Below, piece after piece: positions 4,646-5,788 of a DNA stretch of 5,788 bases. Each line of letters begins with the position of its first letter. Within the stretch, counting starts at the first letter, position 1. The stretch covers positions 1 to 5,788 of the forward strand of contig JAEDNG010000063.1 in NCBI GenBank assembly GCA_016302625.1, read 5' to 3'. The DNA comes from Clostridiaceae bacterium. Lineage in GTDB: Bacteria; Bacillota; Clostridia; Oscillospirales; Acutalibacteraceae. The position numbers and the translations under genes were made by a program. The notes below the pieces were generated by a model. That model did not search any database and was not told the DNA's origin. It worked only from the letters and a program-made list of their open reading frames with translations.

Positions 4646-5401
4646 TTGGCGAATATATTTAACGCTGTTTCGGACTGGTTTAACTCCATTGCGGACGAGT
4701 TTAAATTTGTATTTATTGACGGCGACCGATATAAACAGCTTATAACAGGCTTGGAAAATACCATTAAAATCACCTTCGGCGCGCTTCTTATCGGTATTGC
4801 AATCGGTATTGTCGTAGCGGCGGTGCGCTCAACCTACGATAAAAACGGTGACAAAATGCGCGAGCACGGCGGTATCGGGTATTACATACTGGCTTTCTTT
4901 AACGCGATATGCAAAATTTACCTCACGGTTATCCGCGGAACACCTGTTGTAGTTCAGCTTATGATTTCATATTTTTTGATTTTCGTATCTATAAGAGACG
5001 GTGTTCCGATAGGCATTTTTGCTTTCGGTATAAATTCCGGCGCGTATGTTGCAGAAATTTTCCGCGGCGGAATTATGTCGATTGACAACGGTCAGTTTGA
5101 AGCAGGGCGCAGTCTGGGACTTAATTATTTGCAGACGATGCTGCATATTGTTATCCCGCAGATGTTTAAAAACGTCCTCCCCACCCTCTGCAACGAGTTT
5201 ATCGCTTTACTTAAGGAAACCTCGGTTGCCGGATATGTCGGCGTTGTGGATCTCACAAAAGCGGGAAATTCGATTGCAGGACGCACTTATTCTTACTTCC
5301 TGCCGCTTATCACCGTGGCGGCAATCTATCTTGTGATAGTTATGATACTCACATGGCTTGTCGGAAAGCTTGAAAGGAGGCTAAGAAACAGTGACCACTA
5401 A
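4646..5401 (+). CDS. Amino-acid ABC transporter permease (HisM/GlnP family), TTG start
   Basis: Membrane channel subunit, 251 residues from the start chosen here. An in-frame ATG lies at 4628, but it directly follows the terminator's T-run and has no ribosome site. AAAGGAG at 4631-4637 lies inside that extension and is eight bases from the TTG at 4646, so TTG is preferred (protein begins MANIFNAVSDW). GLENTIKITFGALLIGIAIG opens the first helix (about 34-53). The family motif IRGTPVVVQL is near 93-102. The EAA loop that docks the ATPase is EAGRSLGLNYLQTMLHIVIP (about 151-170), and GAYVAEIFRGG precedes it. A last helix (about 215-238) ends in a basic tail. Between the first helix and IRGTP is a stretch of about 36 residues, including a charged segment (RSTYDKNGDKMREHGG), that seems longer than in enteric HisM/GlnP. 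The last 11 bases overlap the ATPase gene. It probably works as a homodimer, as no second permease is seen. Confidence 0.92.
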   Translation: MANIFNAVSDWFNSIADEFKFVFIDGDRYKQLITGLENTIKITFGALLIGIAIGIVVAAVRSTYDKNGDKMREHGGIGYYILAFFNAICKIYLTVIRGTPVVVQLMISYFLIFVSIRDGVPIGIFAFGINSGAYVAEIFRGGIMSIDNGQFEAGRSLGLNYLQTMLHIVIPQMFKNVLPTLCNEFIALLKETSVAGYVGVVDLTKAGNSIAGRTYSYFLPLITVAAIYLVIVMILTWLVGKLERRLRNSDH

Positions 5402-5788
5402 CGACGTGCTTATCAAAACCGAGGGACTTTGTAAATCCTTCGGTAAAATAGAGGTATTAAAGGGTATAGATATCGAAATCAAAAAAGGCGAGGTTGTGGT
5501 TATAATAGGACCGTCGGGTTCTGGAAAATCCACCTTTTTAAGAACTCTCAATCTGCTTGAGGAGCCGACAGGCGGTCACGTTTATTTTGAGGGCATAGAT
5601 ATTACAGACCCTAAAATCAACATAAATCTCCACCGCCAGAAAATGGGAATGGTTTTTCAGCAGTTCAATTTATTCCCCCACATGACCGTGCTTAAAAACA
5701 TGACTATCGCGCCTTTAAAGCTTAGAAAATCTACAAAAGCAGACGCGGAAAAACGCGCTATGTCACTGCTTGAGCGTGTAGGTCTTGC
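5391..5788 (+). CDS. Amino-acid ABC transporter ATP-binding protein (GlnQ/HisP family), N-terminal part, GTG start
   Basis: Cytoplasmic ATPase that drives the importer; 132 of about 240-250 residues are present before the right edge. The GTG at 5391 is chosen because GGAGG at 5376-5380 lies ten bases before it and the protein then begins in the usual place, with MTTNDVLIKTEGLCKSFGKIEVLKGI. The next in-frame candidate, GTG at 5406, is too far from the site. F17 fits the A-loop aromatic residue. Walker A is GPSGSGKST (40-48), followed by FLRTLNLLEEPTGG. The Q-loop is MVFQQFNLFPHMTVLKN (87-103), typical of polar amino-acid importers. The LSGGQ signature, Walker B and switch histidine lie beyond the window. 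It overlaps the permease stop by 11 bases, so translation is probably coupled. Confidence 0.93.
   Translation, partial: MTTNDVLIKTEGLCKSFGKIEVLKGIDIEIKKGEVVVIIGPSGSGKSTFLRTLNLLEEPTGGHVYFEGIDITDPKININLHRQKMGMVFQQFNLFPHMTVLKNMTIAPLKLRKSTKADAEKRAMSLLERVGL

Noticed and set aside
4641..4754. ATG at 4641 as a start after AAAGGAG
   Set aside because: It is out of frame with the permease, only three bases from the ribosome site, and leads to a stop after about 37 codons.
5046..5336. 96-residue plus-strand frame inside the permease gene
   Set aside because: It is out of frame with the EAA-loop region of the permease and has no ribosome site or family match.
1..5788. CRISPR array, tRNA or rRNA genes, insertion sequence, prophage or defence genes
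   Set aside because: No regularly spaced repeats, transposase or integrase frames, tRNA-like folds or defence-type proteins were seen; nearly all the sequence is accounted for by household transport and membrane genes.

Overview
The window looks like ordinary chromosome from a low-to-mid-GC clostridial Firmicute, perhaps of the Oscillospiraceae/Ruminococcaceae type. This rests on the AT-rich spacers (70-80% A+T by eye) beside more balanced genes, the strong GGAGG-type ribosome sites, the TTG and GTG starts, the lipoprotein-type solute-binding protein, and the presence of DUF6512, DUF421 and DUF4363 proteins. The assignment comes from gene content and style only; no marker gene is present.

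Layout. (1) 1-1808, minus strand: a TetR-family regulator (1218-1808) followed downstream by a sodium/proline symporter, putP, which runs off the left edge. The 182-bp gap between them holds a good sigma-A-type promoter for putP and, just upstream of its -35, a perfect 24-bp palindrome. (2) 1887-2393, plus strand: a DUF6512 membrane protein, divergent from the TetR gene and closed by a terminator whose hairpin overlaps the stop codon. (3) 2515-3563: a translationally coupled pair, a DUF421/YetF-like membrane protein and a DUF4363 protein, overlapping by ATGA. (4) 3564-3768: a 205-bp regulatory region with an ARG-box-like palindrome, a 15-bp inverted repeat and a fully consensus promoter. (5) 3769-5788: an amino-acid ABC importer in the order binding lipoprotein, terminator, permease, ATPase (cut by the right edge).

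How the genes work together. The importer genes form one operon. Its internal hairpin probably keeps the binding protein more abundant than the permease and ATPase, which have their own translation signals (a TTG start and an overlapping GTG start). The upstream sites suggest ArgR/AhrC-type control and hence a basic amino-acid substrate, but this is inference. The TetR protein is placed to control the divergent DUF6512 gene, putP, or itself. The DUF421-DUF4363 pair is of unknown function.

I see no convincing new multi-gene system. The points most worth checking are the regulatory DNA before the ABC operon, the putP palindrome, and the DUF421-DUF4363 pair.
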